Assembly (NCBI RefSeq): GCF_030732095.1
Contig: NZ_JAVAMQ010000008.1
Coordinates: 1 to 64,000, forward strand
DNA from: Paracoccus spongiarum
GTDB taxonomy: Bacteria > Pseudomonadota > Alphaproteobacteria > Rhodobacterales > Rhodobacteraceae
Direction: 5' to 3'
DNA: 64,000 nt
This document shows, piece by piece, positions 11,207 through 19,186 of this stretch. The translations under genes and the position numbers were made by a program. Below the pieces are notes generated by a model, which did no database searches, was not told the origin of the DNA, and saw only the letters and a list, made by a program, of their open reading frames with translations. The stretch's first letter is position 1. Each line of letters starts with the position of its first letter.

Positions 11207-12190
11207 TCACATCGCGTTGATGCGCTCCAGCATCCCCTCGGGCCAGTCCTTCGAGATGTCCGAGTCCAGATACATCTGCTGCGCATGGGCCCGGAAGGCG
11301 TCGATGTCTGGGGTATAGATCTTCAGCCCGCTATCAGCAAAGCTCTTGGCCAGTTCCTCCTCGCGCGCGAGATGCTGGGCCTGGCTCCAGTCGATGGCGG
11401 CGTCGGCGGCCTGCTGGAAGGCTGCCTGCTGCTCTGCACCCATCTCGTCCCAGACCTTCTGCGAGATCACCAGAAGGTCATAGCCAACCAGATGCGAGGT
11501 CATCGCGATCTGCTTCATCACCTCGTAGAACTTCATGTTCTCGACATTCGGCAGCGGGTTGTCCTGCCCGTCGATGGCGCCTGTCTGAAGCCCGGTATAG
11601 ACCTCTGCATAGGCCATCGGCGTCGGGTTGGCGCCCAGCGCCTGGCCCAGGAACTGCCAGGCATCGCCGCCCGGCATCCGCAGCTTGACCCCGGACATGT
11701 CGGCGGGCGTCGTGATCTGCTTGTCGATGTTCAGCCCGACCTGGCGGGTGCCGAAATAGGTCGGCCCGAGGATGTGGATGCCCAGCTGATCCTCGGCCAT
11801 GGCCTTCATCTCGGCGCCGGCCTCGCTGTTGAAGAAGTCGCGCATATGCGCCGCATCGCGGAACAGATAGGCAGAGGTCAGGATCGAGAAGGCCGGGATC
11901 TGCGTGGCGATGTCCTGCGGCGCGACATTGCCCATTTCGAGGTTGCCGCGCTGGATCGCGATGATCTCGGTGGTCTGCTTGAACAGGGTGCCGCCGTAAT
12001 ACAGCTCCATCTCGGCACTGTCGCCGACCGCCTCGGCCAGCTGCTTCATCATGTCGGCGCGGATGTCCTGTTCCGAGAACACGGCGGAAAAGCGCAGCTT
12101 CGGCTTGTCCTGCGCCGATGCGGGCATCGCCAGCGCCATTGCCAGCGCGCTGGCCGCAAACAGCCCAAGCGTCTTGCGTCGATCGAACAT
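11207..12190 (-). CDS. TRAP transporter solute-binding protein (DctP)
   Basis: A 327-aa periplasmic binding protein with a cleavable signal peptide (MFDRRKTLG… ending at ASAQ). The binding-site region contains GVKLRMPGGDAW, which carries the carboxylate-clamping arginine of DctP proteins, and EVYTGLQTGAIDGQDNPLPN, the family signature. The ATG at 12190 follows AGGAGG. First gene of the dctP-dctQ-dctM-aroQ-like operon, preceded by an AT-rich promoter region. Confidence 0.93.
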   Translation of the reverse strand: MFDRRKTLGLFAASALAMALAMPASAQDKPKLRFSAVFSEQDIRADMMKQLAEAVGDSAEMELYYGGTLFKQTTEIIAIQRGNLEMGNVAPQDIATQIPAFSILTSAYLFRDAAHMRDFFNSEAGAEMKAMAEDQLGIHILGPTYFGTRQVGLNIDKQITTPADMSGVKLRMPGGDAWQFLGQALGANPTPMAYAEVYTGLQTGAIDGQDNPLPNVENMKFYEVMKQIAMTSHLVGYDLLVISQKVWDEMGAEQQAAFQQAADAAIDWSQAQHLAREEELAKSFADSGLKIYTPDIDAFRAHAQQMYLDSDISKDWPEGMLERINAM

Positions 12191-12287
12191 TCGGTTTCCT
12201 CCCTCGAATGATCCCGGTGTCGACCGGAAGCCTAGCACGGGCAGACCCGCGCTTGCCACAGATTATCCATTTTGTAGGTTATTTTTG

Positions 12288-12302
12288 TTTTTGTATGCAA
12301 TT
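12288..12302. promoter_or_regulatory. AT-rich promoter region with TTGTATGCAA half-palindrome (possible GntR site)
   Basis: The 12261-12306 stretch is markedly AT-rich compared with its surroundings and contains TTGTATGCAA at 12291-12300, an imperfect palindrome of the TTG..CAA type common to FadR-subfamily GntR operators, and a nearby TTGTAGGTTA. It lies about 100 bases upstream of dctP, where its control site is expected. The link to the GntR gene at 8169 is inferred from clustering. Confidence 0.35.
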
Positions 12303-12312
12303 TATGGCGGCA

Positions 12313-12603
12313 TCAGTCGTCGTCATCATTGCCATCATCGCCGTCGTCATCATGGTCCCATCGGCCGCGCCCCCGGCGGTCGCCACCATCGTCATCGTCG
12401 TCGCGGCCGTGCCGGTAGCCATCGTCATCCTCGCCCTGCCAGCCGCGCAGGCGGTATCCGCCGTCCCGGACCGAATGGCCGGTCAGGATATGGCCGTTGA
12501 TGATCCGCAGCAGCCGGTCGACATCCGCCTGCGCGGGCGCCGGCGCGGTGGTGATCGCGGCCAGCACGAGGCCCGCCGCCGTGAGGGTTTTCAGACACTG
12601 CAT
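12313..12603 (-). CDS. Small exported Asp/Gly/His-rich protein, unknown
   Basis: A 96-aa protein with a signal peptide (residues 1-26, cleaved after PAQA) and an N-terminal mature part of about 30 residues (DVDRLLRIINGHILTG). The rest is low-complexity: runs of Asp with Gly, Arg and His (EDDDGYRHGRDDDDDGG). Such a tail could bind metal ions in the periplasm, but that is inference. A similar layout (a short conserved stub plus an acidic tail) occurs in several RcnB-like or PepSY-like exported proteins, but no domain is clear. It stands alone, ahead of the DCC gene. Confidence 0.6.
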   Translation of the reverse strand: MQCLKTLTAAGLVLAAITTAPAPAQADVDRLLRIINGHILTGHSVRDGGYRLRGWQGEDDDGYRHGRDDDDDGGDRRGRGRWDHDDDGDDGNDDDD

Positions 12604-12667
12604 CAGTCGCTCCTGTGGGTTGCCGCTTCGCGAGGAAGCACGCGGCGACTACGCAGGGGGCCGGATC

Positions 12668-13072
12668 CTATTCCCGGTCCGGCGCGGTTCCGGCCGGCCC
12701 AGAGATGGGCGGCCTGCCGGAAAGGCGCAGAAACAGCCGCCTGCCCCGCGCCAGCAGCGGATAGACCCGCGCGGCACGGCGGGGCGACAAAAACAGCCGT
12801 CGCTGCAACCCGTTCAACAGCCCCGCGGGTCCCGACAACACCGCCAGCAGATGCACCGCCTCGGGGCCGTGGAACTGCCGGCCCTGCCAGATCGCGACCA
12901 TCCCCGCATCAAGGTCCAGCCCCGAACGCAGCGCCGCGGCGACACGCGGATCGCCGCCGCGCGCATCCAGCAATGCGACCGGGCCGACCGTCTCGCGCAG
13001 CCGCATCATCGCAACATAGGAGGCGCAGAAAGGGCATTGCCCGTCATAGATGATCGTGATGCCCTTGGTCAT
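12668..13072 (-). CDS. DCC-family thiol-disulfide oxidoreductase-like protein
   Basis: A 134-aa protein (COG3011/DUF393) with the defining DxxCxxC motif near the N-terminus (IYDGQCPFCASYV), a short thioredoxin-like core and an arginine-rich C-terminus. The CxxC suggests dithiol chemistry. An upstream start would add 64 residues of no family similarity, so the ATG at 13072 is chosen. It is divergent from the HTTM/VKGC-like gene at 13165, 92 bases away. DCC and HTTM domains are known to occur together, which supports a functional pair. Confidence 0.8.
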   Translation of the reverse strand: MTKGITIIYDGQCPFCASYVAMMRLRETVGPVALLDARGGDPRVAAALRSGLDLDAGMVAIWQGRQFHGPEAVHLLAVLSGPAGLLNGLQRRLFLSPRRAARVYPLLARGRRLFLRLSGRPPISGPAGTAPDRE

Positions 13073-13164
13073 GACCCCCAGATGTTCGATTGCGCCGGTC
13101 GCAGGAATAACGTGCCACGCCACGCGCAATTCCACGGGCAGGCAGGAAAGGAGGATCGTCGGAA

Positions 13165-14589
13165 ATGAGGTTCGGGGCAATCGCCGCATCGCTGGCCGGG
13201 CGGGCGTCGGCGACGCTGTCGCAGCCGGTGTCGGGGGTGTCGCTGGCGATGGTGCGCATCGCACTTGGCGCGCTGCTGGCCTGGGACTGCTGGCGCTTCA
13301 TCCGTCACGACCGGGTCTTCCGCTACTGGGTCGAGCCAGATTTCCACTTTGCCTATGGGGGCTTCGGCTGGGTGACGCCCTTGCCGCCGCCCTGGATCCA
13401 TGCGGCGTGGCTGGCGATGGGCCTTGCCGCCATCCTGGTGATGCTGGGGCTGTTCTATCGCGTCGCGATCGTCGTGCTGACACTGCTGTTCGGCTACTTC
13501 TTCCTGCTCGACAAGGCCGAGTATCTGAACCACTTCTACCTCGTCATCCTGTTGCTGATGCTGATGTGCGTCCTGCCGGCCCATCGCACCCTGTCCCTGG
13601 ACGCGCGCTTTCGTCCGGCGCTGCGCGGCGCGCAGGTGCCCTATGCCGCGGTGTTCATCCTGCGCGCCCAGATGGAGATCATGCTGGTCTTTGCCGGTCT
13701 CGCGAAGCTGACGCCCGACTGGCTGGCGGGCGAGCCTCTGGGCCTGTGGCTGCGGGATCGGGCGGGCGGGTTTCCCCTGGGCTTCCTGTTTCAGCATGAC
13801 GCGGCGATCATCGCGGCCGCCTGGGGAACCACCGCGCTGCATCTGATCGGCGCCACCCTGCTGCTGTGGCGGCGCAGCCGGCTTGCGATCTTCGCGGTCT
13901 ACTACGTCTTTCACGCCGCGAACGCGATCCTGTTCAACATCGGCATCTTTCCCTGGCTGACCATCGCCGCGACCACCATCTTCTTTTCCCCCGACTGGCC
14001 GCGCCGTGCAGCCCGCCGGCTGATGGCCTGGTTCAGGCCGGTCCCCCCGCATCAGCCGCCGCCCCCAGCCGCGCCGCGAAGGCTGCCGGCGGTCGCCCTG
14101 CTGGCCATGGCTGCCTGGATCGCGGTCCAGCTGGCGCTGCCGCTGCGGGCGGCAATCTTTGCAAGCGACCTGCGGTGGAGCGGCGAGGGACACCGTTTCT
14201 CGTGGCGGATGCGCCTCCATGACCGTCAGGCCGACGGGGTGTTCGTCGTCACCTCGGACGAACAGGAATGGACCGTCCGGCCCACCGACTACCTGACCGC
14301 GCGACAGGCCGGCAAGATGCTGGTGCGTCCGGACATGATCCACCAGTTCGCCGGGCATCTGGAAGCGGTGTGGCGGGATGCGGGGCATGGCGACGTCGCA
14401 GTGCGCGCGGCGATCCGCAAATCGCTGAACGGGCGGCCCGCGCAGGCCTTCGTGGACCCGACCGTCGACCTGACCGCGATTGCCCGGTCGCCGCTGGCGG
14501 GCGATCCCTGGATCCTGCCTCTCAGGCATCCGGTCTGGGGCGTGGTCGACAACCGCGCCTTGCGATCGCCCGTCGGCATCCGGCCCTGA
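13165..14589 (+). CDS. HTTM / vitamin K-dependent gamma-carboxylase-like membrane protein
   Basis: A 474-aa protein with several membrane segments in its first 300 residues and a soluble C-terminal domain. FHFAYGGFGWVTPLPPP (61-77) and FFLLDKAEYLNHFYL (112-126) closely follow the corresponding blocks of animal gamma-glutamyl carboxylase, and Lys117 falls where the catalytic lysine of that enzyme sits. GHRFSWRMRL in the C-terminal part matches a further VKGC block. It may therefore use a reduced quinone to carboxylate or epoxidise something, but bacterial members have no settled function. Start ATG follows AAAGGAGG. Confidence 0.8.
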   Translation: MRFGAIAASLAGRASATLSQPVSGVSLAMVRIALGALLAWDCWRFIRHDRVFRYWVEPDFHFAYGGFGWVTPLPPPWIHAAWLAMGLAAILVMLGLFYRVAIVVLTLLFGYFFLLDKAEYLNHFYLVILLLMLMCVLPAHRTLSLDARFRPALRGAQVPYAAVFILRAQMEIMLVFAGLAKLTPDWLAGEPLGLWLRDRAGGFPLGFLFQHDAAIIAAAWGTTALHLIGATLLLWRRSRLAIFAVYYVFHAANAILFNIGIFPWLTIAATTIFFSPDWPRRAARRLMAWFRPVPPHQPPPPAAPRRLPAVALLAMAAWIAVQLALPLRAAIFASDLRWSGEGHRFSWRMRLHDRQADGVFVVTSDEQEWTVRPTDYLTARQAGKMLVRPDMIHQFAGHLEAVWRDAGHGDVAVRAAIRKSLNGRPAQAFVDPTVDLTAIARSPLAGDPWILPLRHPVWGVVDNRALRSPVGIRP

Positions 14590-14602
14590 CCCGCGAGGCA
14601 TT

Positions 14603-15430
14603 TCAGGCGGCAGCCCATGCCTGCCGCGCGATCCCCGCCAGCGTCAGCGAATCCTGCCAGCGGTCGGACAGGTCGGTGCCGTCAGGCCCGGTGATCGCAT
14701 AGGGGGCGGGCCCCAGCTCGCAGGTGAATACCAGTTCGGCCGCAGGGCCCGCGCGGCGGCGCCAGTCGCGGAAGCCCAGCGTCCACCAGTCGCGGAACAG
14801 ATCGACCCAGGGGCGATGCTGCGGAAAGCCGATCTCGATCTGGATCTGCTCGCGCGAGGCGACGCGGCCGTGAAAGGCCCAGGCATTGCGCAGGATGCGA
14901 TGGATCAGGGCGTGGTTCTCGTCGCCGACGGGGTAAGGAAATTCGCGGCCGACCAGGAAATGCGACAGATCGGCCAGCAGCGGCAGGTCGGGGCGGTGGT
15001 CCAGCAGGTCCAGCGTGAAGTGCAGATCGCAGGTCATGCGGTCGCGATGCGTCTCGATCAGCACCGGTATCCCCGCGCGGTCGGCAAGCCCGATCCAGCC
15101 GTCCAGCAGCGGCAGGCACTCCTCGACACGGCGCGGGCGCAGGTCGGGTTGCAGGTTGACATGGCTCACCGGAAACGCGGCCGCCAGATCCAGCGTCGGG
15201 CGCAACTCGTCGACGCTGCGGGGAAAGCACACGGCCTCGATTCCGAGGCCGGTCCCGGCGATGGCGGCGTTCAGCGTCTCGACATCGCGGCGGTTGGTGT
15301 AATGCGCGCTGATCCCGTCAAACCCCGCCTCGGCGATCATCGCGATGCTTTCGTCCAGGCTGCGTTCCCGGCCATCGGGCTGCCGCCGCTCCATCGCCCA
15401 GAGCGACTGGAAGATCGCAAGCCGCTGCAT
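14603..15430 (-). CDS. mocC: Sugar phosphate isomerase/epimerase-like TIM-barrel protein (MocC-like)
   Basis: A 275-aa AP-endonuclease-2-fold protein. The ATG at 15430 shares one base with the stop of the ferredoxin reductase gene (TGATG), so this is the last gene of the cluster. Family marks: MIAEAGFDGISAHYT near the N-terminus, IPVLIETHRDR and PLLADLSHF in the barrel (metal-ligand Glu/His/Asp), and an IQIEIG strand. IolE- and MocC-type proteins of this fold act on inositol or inosamine derivatives. The symbol rests on context more than on a diagnostic motif. Confidence 0.55.
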   Translation of the reverse strand: MQRLAIFQSLWAMERRQPDGRERSLDESIAMIAEAGFDGISAHYTNRRDVETLNAAIAGTGLGIEAVCFPRSVDELRPTLDLAAAFPVSHVNLQPDLRPRRVEECLPLLDGWIGLADRAGIPVLIETHRDRMTCDLHFTLDLLDHRPDLPLLADLSHFLVGREFPYPVGDENHALIHRILRNAWAFHGRVASREQIQIEIGFPQHRPWVDLFRDWWTLGFRDWRRRAGPAAELVFTCELGPAPYAITGPDGTDLSDRWQDSLTLAGIARQAWAAA

Positions 15431-16638
15431 CACGCAGCCTTGGCCGTGCGCAGCAGCGCCTTGAGGGTGATGGCGGGATCGGCCAGCGCGCTGGGGTCGG
15501 GCCGCGCATCCGCCTCGATCAGCATCTCGGCCAGCCGGATATCCCTTGCCACGCAGTTGCCCGGCCCCAGCCCGGCCGCGGCGACCAGCCGGCCGCCGTC
15601 CAGATGAAAGCTCAGCTCTGCATCCTGCGCGATGATCCGGCGCACCATCGCCTGATCGGTCGAGGGCCGGCCGGCGATCTGAAGGCCAAGGTCGAACTGG
15701 TCCGACCAGAACCACGGCCGCGCGACATGGGCCTGGGACGCACCCAGCATGTTGCGGGCCGCGGTCTCGGCCTGAAGGCGGGCGTCGCGCCAGCTTTCAG
15801 ACCGCCGCGCCACGCCGGCCTCGTCCCTGACGCTGGCGCAGTCGCCGGCGGCCAGGATGCCCGCATGGCTGGTGCACAGGAACCGATCGGTCAGGATGCC
15901 GTTCGCGCAATCCAGCCCCGCAGCCTCGGCCAGCGCGGTGTCGGGACTGACCCCGATCGCCGCGACGATGTGATCGGCCGGGATTCGCCGTCCGTCGGCC
16001 AGAATGACACCGCCCTCCTCAAGCGCGGCGACGCCGGCGCCCAGATGGAAGGTGACGCCCTCGGCGAGGTGGCGGGCGTGGAGCCGGGCCGCCAGGTGCG
16101 GTGGCACGGCGCGACCAAGCGGCGCGGCTGCGGACTCGACGACCGCGACCTCGGCGCCGCGGACGCGCAGCGCGGCCGCCAGTTCCATGCCGATCAGGCC
16201 CGCGCCGATGATCGCCACGCGCGCACCTGCGGTGCCGCCGGCGAAGATCCGCGCGGCGTCAGCGTCGCTGCGGAAGCCGCGGGCAAGCCCTGCGCCGGGG
16301 CAGGCCAGCCGCCGCGGTCGCGCGCCGGTCGCCATCAGCAGCCGGTGCCAGGGCAGTCGGCGCCCATCCGACAGACGGACGGACCTGCCGGGCGCATCGA
16401 CCGCCGTGGCCGAGACACCCGGCAGATAGTCGATCCGCGCCGCGCGCAGAGCCGCGTCGTCGCAGATCGGCTTCCGGTGAACGGCGCCAGCCAGGGGCTT
16501 GGACAGGGGCGGACGCTCGTAGGGCAGCCCCGCTTCGGCACCGATCAGGGTGATCGCCCCGTCCCAGCCCTGCTCGCGCAGCGCGAACGCCGCCCGGGTG
16601 CCGCATTCGCCCGCCCCGATGATCACCATTGCGTCCAT
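15430..16638 (-). CDS. mocF: FAD-dependent ferredoxin reductase (MocF-like)
   Basis: A 402-aa NAD(P)H-dependent reductase of the rubredoxin/ferredoxin reductase type. It has an FAD loop at residues 4-12 (VIIGAGECG), GLPYERPPLSKP, an NAD(P) loop in the middle (VAIIGAGLIGMELAA), the ILAAGDCA second FAD motif and a C-terminal WFWSDQFDLGLQIAG reductase domain. It would pass electrons to the Rieske ferredoxin at 17711. It overlaps the downstream mocC-like gene by one base. Confidence 0.75.
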   Translation of the reverse strand: MDAMVIIGAGECGTRAAFALREQGWDGAITLIGAEAGLPYERPPLSKPLAGAVHRKPICDDAALRAARIDYLPGVSATAVDAPGRSVRLSDGRRLPWHRLLMATGARPRRLACPGAGLARGFRSDADAARIFAGGTAGARVAIIGAGLIGMELAAALRVRGAEVAVVESAAAPLGRAVPPHLAARLHARHLAEGVTFHLGAGVAALEEGGVILADGRRIPADHIVAAIGVSPDTALAEAAGLDCANGILTDRFLCTSHAGILAAGDCASVRDEAGVARRSESWRDARLQAETAARNMLGASQAHVARPWFWSDQFDLGLQIAGRPSTDQAMVRRIIAQDAELSFHLDGGRLVAAAGLGPGNCVARDIRLAEMLIEADARPDPSALADPAITLKALLRTAKAA

Positions 16639-16689
16639 GTCAGCCTCCGTCTGGCAGGGGCGGCGCCGTCGCCGGCGCCGGCCGTCCGG

Positions 16690-17634
16690 TCAGTTCATCG
16701 CGGCGAAATCGGCCATGTTCTCGGGTGTGACCAGTTCGAACGGGACCATCACCTCTTTTTCGACCGCCTCGCCCCGCGCGAGCGCGACGGCCGCATCCAG
16801 CGCGCTGGCGGCCTGGCCGCCGGCGTTCTGGAAGACGGTGACATCCAGATCGCCGGCCTTCATCGCGGCCAGCCCGTCCTGCGTCGCGTCGATGCCGACC
16901 ACGACCACCTCGTCCATGTCGGTGCCTGCCGATTTCAACGCATGGATCGCGCCGATGGCCATTTCGTCATTGTTGGCGAAGATTGCATCGATGGGATTGC
17001 CGGCAGTCAGCCAGTTGGTCGTCAGGTCCAGCGCCATGTTGCGGGTCCAGCCGGCCGATTGCTCGTCGGCGACGGTCGTTCCGGCACAGTCACCCGTTGC
17101 CAGCGCCTCCTTGACCGCGGCGGTACGGGCGCGCGCCGCGTCATGGACCAGATCGCCCATCAGGATATAGACCTGACCGTCGCCCGCCTTGCCCGCCGCC
17201 GACAGCAGCGCGCAGCCGGCCTCGCCGCCCAGACGCCCCGAATCCGTCTCGCGCGAGCCGACATAGACCTGGGTGTTGGGCAAGGACGCGAGGTTCGCAG
17301 GTTCGAGGTTCAGGTAGACCAAGGGGATACCGGCGCCCTCGGCAGCCGCCGTCAGTGCCGGTGCGGACGAGGTGTCGGCCAACGTCACGATGATCGCATC
17401 GACGCCCGCCGCGATGAAGTTGTTGACCTGGTTCAACTGCTTGGCGACATCGGCCTGGGCATCCTCGACCTGCAGGGTCACGCCCTCGGTCTCGCCTGCC
17501 CGCTTTTCCAGCCCAAGGCGCAGGAGGGTCTGGAAGTTGTTGTCGAAGCTTTGCATCGACACGCCGATATTCTCGGCCTGTGCGGCAGCGGCGGTCAGGG
17601 CGGCGACGGTGGCCGCGACGAAACTGGCTTTCAT
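16690..17634 (-). CDS. mocB: Periplasmic sugar-binding protein (MocB/ribose-binding type)
   Basis: A 314-aa type-I periplasmic binding protein with a signal peptide (cleaved near AAQAE). It has the two-domain ribose-binding pattern: IGVSMQSFDNNFQ, the AAGVDAIIVTLAD strand-helix, NNDEMAIGAIHALKSAG and VVGIDATQDGLAAM. No ABC ATPase or permease gene lies beside it, so transport partners must be elsewhere. It sits inside the putative moc cluster, where a rhizopine-binding MocB is expected; a ribose, inositol or other sugar ligand is equally possible by fold. Confidence 0.6.
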   Translation of the reverse strand: MKASFVAATVAALTAAAAQAENIGVSMQSFDNNFQTLLRLGLEKRAGETEGVTLQVEDAQADVAKQLNQVNNFIAAGVDAIIVTLADTSSAPALTAAAEGAGIPLVYLNLEPANLASLPNTQVYVGSRETDSGRLGGEAGCALLSAAGKAGDGQVYILMGDLVHDAARARTAAVKEALATGDCAGTTVADEQSAGWTRNMALDLTTNWLTAGNPIDAIFANNDEMAIGAIHALKSAGTDMDEVVVVGIDATQDGLAAMKAGDLDVTVFQNAGGQAASALDAAVALARGEAVEKEVMVPFELVTPENMADFAAMN

Positions 17635-17710
17635 TGGTTTCCTCCCAAGGGGTGCCGGCTCACCCGATCATTCGGCCGGAGGCCATGACGGCCCGGTTGC
17701 GGCGCGGGCC

Positions 17711-18034
17711 TCAGCCCAGCGCCACGCGAACCTCGCCGTCGACGATCTTGGCGGGATAGGTCTTCAGATTTTCGCAGGCGGGCAGGCGCAGCGCCTCGCC
17801 CGTGCGGTAATCGAAGGCGCCGGAGTGTTTCGGGCATTCGATCTCGAAATCCATCACCAGCCCGTCGGCCAGATGCACCGCCTCGTGGGTGCAGAGGCCT
17901 GCGGTGCACCAGACGCTGTCGTCGGGCGCGCGGTACAGGGCATAGCTGCGGCCCTGATGGTCGAAGCGCAGCGCGCCTTCCTGTTCGATGTCGTCCAGGC
18001 GGCAGGCGGTGATCCAGGTGGTCGTGTCGGTCAT
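17711..18034 (-). CDS. mocE: Rieske [2Fe-2S] ferredoxin (MocE-like)
   Basis: A 107-aa single-domain Rieske protein with CTH (in GLCTHEAVH) and CPKHSG ligand pairs about 20 residues apart. As a soluble ferredoxin it would carry electrons from the reductase at 15430 to the oxygenase at 18031. The ATG at 18034 overlaps the oxygenase stop (ATGA), so the two are coupled. An upstream in-frame start would overlap the oxygenase gene by far more and is rejected. Confidence 0.85.
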   Translation of the reverse strand: MTDTTTWITACRLDDIEQEGALRFDHQGRSYALYRAPDDSVWCTAGLCTHEAVHLADGLVMDFEIECPKHSGAFDYRTGEALRLPACENLKTYPAKIVDGEVRVALG

Positions 18035-19065
18035 TGGGTGGCTCCTTTCGCTTCGAGGCGGGCCTTGCGGGCGGCCAGTCTTTCCTTGCGCTTGCGATAG
18101 CGTTCCTGCATCCGCGCCTCGCCCTCGGGGGTGCCGTCGTGGAAGGTGCCGAACCATTTGTCCAAGGGGATCAGCGCATCGCCGTAGTTCACCTCGAAAT
18201 ACTTGTGATGCAGGTAATGGGTATAGGCGTGGCTATCGATCGCCTTGTCATCCGTCACCTCGACCTTGTCGAAGCCGACATGGCCGGGAATTGCGCCGAA
18301 ACCCGCAAAATGCAGCTGATACAGCATGATGACCGGGTTCGACGGCAGGATCAGGTGATAGAAGGCGGTGCCGAAATACAGCAGATGTTCGACCGGATGC
18401 ATCGACAGCGACGACCAGGGCGAGGGGTTGACCGAATTGTGGTGAACCGAATGCACCCATTTGTAGAGAAAGGGCGTGTGGATGAGCCGATGCACGCAGA
18501 AGAAGTGGAACTCGTGAATGATCGGCACCACCAGCGCGACCAGCGCCAGCGTCCAGGGGTTCTCGGCAAGGCTCAGCCACGGGGCGTAGCCATTGGCATA
18601 GGCCCACAGCATCACCACCTCGATGCCGGTCCAGATTGTCACCCCCGACAGGAAGGTGCGCAGCATGTTGTCGATGTTCTGGCTTTCGAACCAGAAGGCC
18701 TTGCTGCGCTGCTCTGACGGGAACTTGCCGTTGTACTTGAAGCGGTTCTGCTGGCGGCGCAGCACATAGAGATGCAACTCGAACGCGCCGTAGAACAGGA
18801 ACACGCAGGCCGCGTTCACGGCGTAGAGCCAGGCAGCCCAGCCGATCGAGATGCTCTGCATCGTCTCGACCGAGGGCACGACCCAGGCCCAGTAGGCCAC
18901 GGCCGAGGCGGCGAAGATCGCGTTCCACGGAAAGAAGTAATGCGGCAGCCAATGCAGGACGGCCTTCAGCCGCGGCGGAAAGTCGAACAGCGGCGCGGTC
19001 TCGATCGGCGCGTCGGGCGCCCAGTCGCCGCGCTTGTTGCGCTTGCCGAATTTCAGATCGTCCAT
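18031..19065 (-). CDS. mocD: Fatty acid hydroxylase/sterol desaturase-family di-iron oxygenase (MocD-like)
   Basis: A 344-aa membrane protein with the three histidine clusters of the superfamily: HEFHFFCVH (184-192), HSVHH (205-209) and HYLHH (283-287), plus hydrophobic segments around 47-95 and 140-185. In Rhizobium leguminosarum mocDEF (oxygenase, ferredoxin, reductase) are needed to remove the methyl group of the rhizopine 3-O-methyl-scyllo-inosamine. The same three components stand together here. The ATG at 19065 has an AGGAGGGG site; an upstream start adds 22 unrelated residues. Confidence 0.7.
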   Translation of the reverse strand: MDDLKFGKRNKRGDWAPDAPIETAPLFDFPPRLKAVLHWLPHYFFPWNAIFAASAVAYWAWVVPSVETMQSISIGWAAWLYAVNAACVFLFYGAFELHLYVLRRQQNRFKYNGKFPSEQRSKAFWFESQNIDNMLRTFLSGVTIWTGIEVVMLWAYANGYAPWLSLAENPWTLALVALVVPIIHEFHFFCVHRLIHTPFLYKWVHSVHHNSVNPSPWSSLSMHPVEHLLYFGTAFYHLILPSNPVIMLYQLHFAGFGAIPGHVGFDKVEVTDDKAIDSHAYTHYLHHKYFEVNYGDALIPLDKWFGTFHDGTPEGEARMQERYRKRKERLAARKARLEAKGATQ

Positions 19066-19168
19066 GCACCCCTCCTGTCGATGGCAGATCCCCCGGGGCG
19101 GGCCCGTCGGGCGGCACCCCTTCTGCAGCAAGAGGTATCAGGCCAGGCGCGGCAGGGCCAAAGCCGCG

Positions 19169-19186
19169 TTGATCTGATCAGATCAA
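19169..19186. promoter_or_regulatory. Perfect 18-bp palindrome, probable LacI-type operator
   Basis: TTGATCTGATCAGATCAA is identical to its own reverse complement. It overlaps the lacI-type stop codon and lies 104 bases upstream of the mocD-like start, in the short gap between the two. Size and symmetry fit a LacI-family operator controlling the downstream moc-like genes. The regulator encoded just upstream is the obvious candidate. Confidence 0.65.

Noticed and set aside
15604-17688. Long open frame antisense to the reductase and binding-protein genes
   Set aside because: The product is low-complexity Arg/Gly-rich and has no family likeness; the minus-strand genes have clear motifs.
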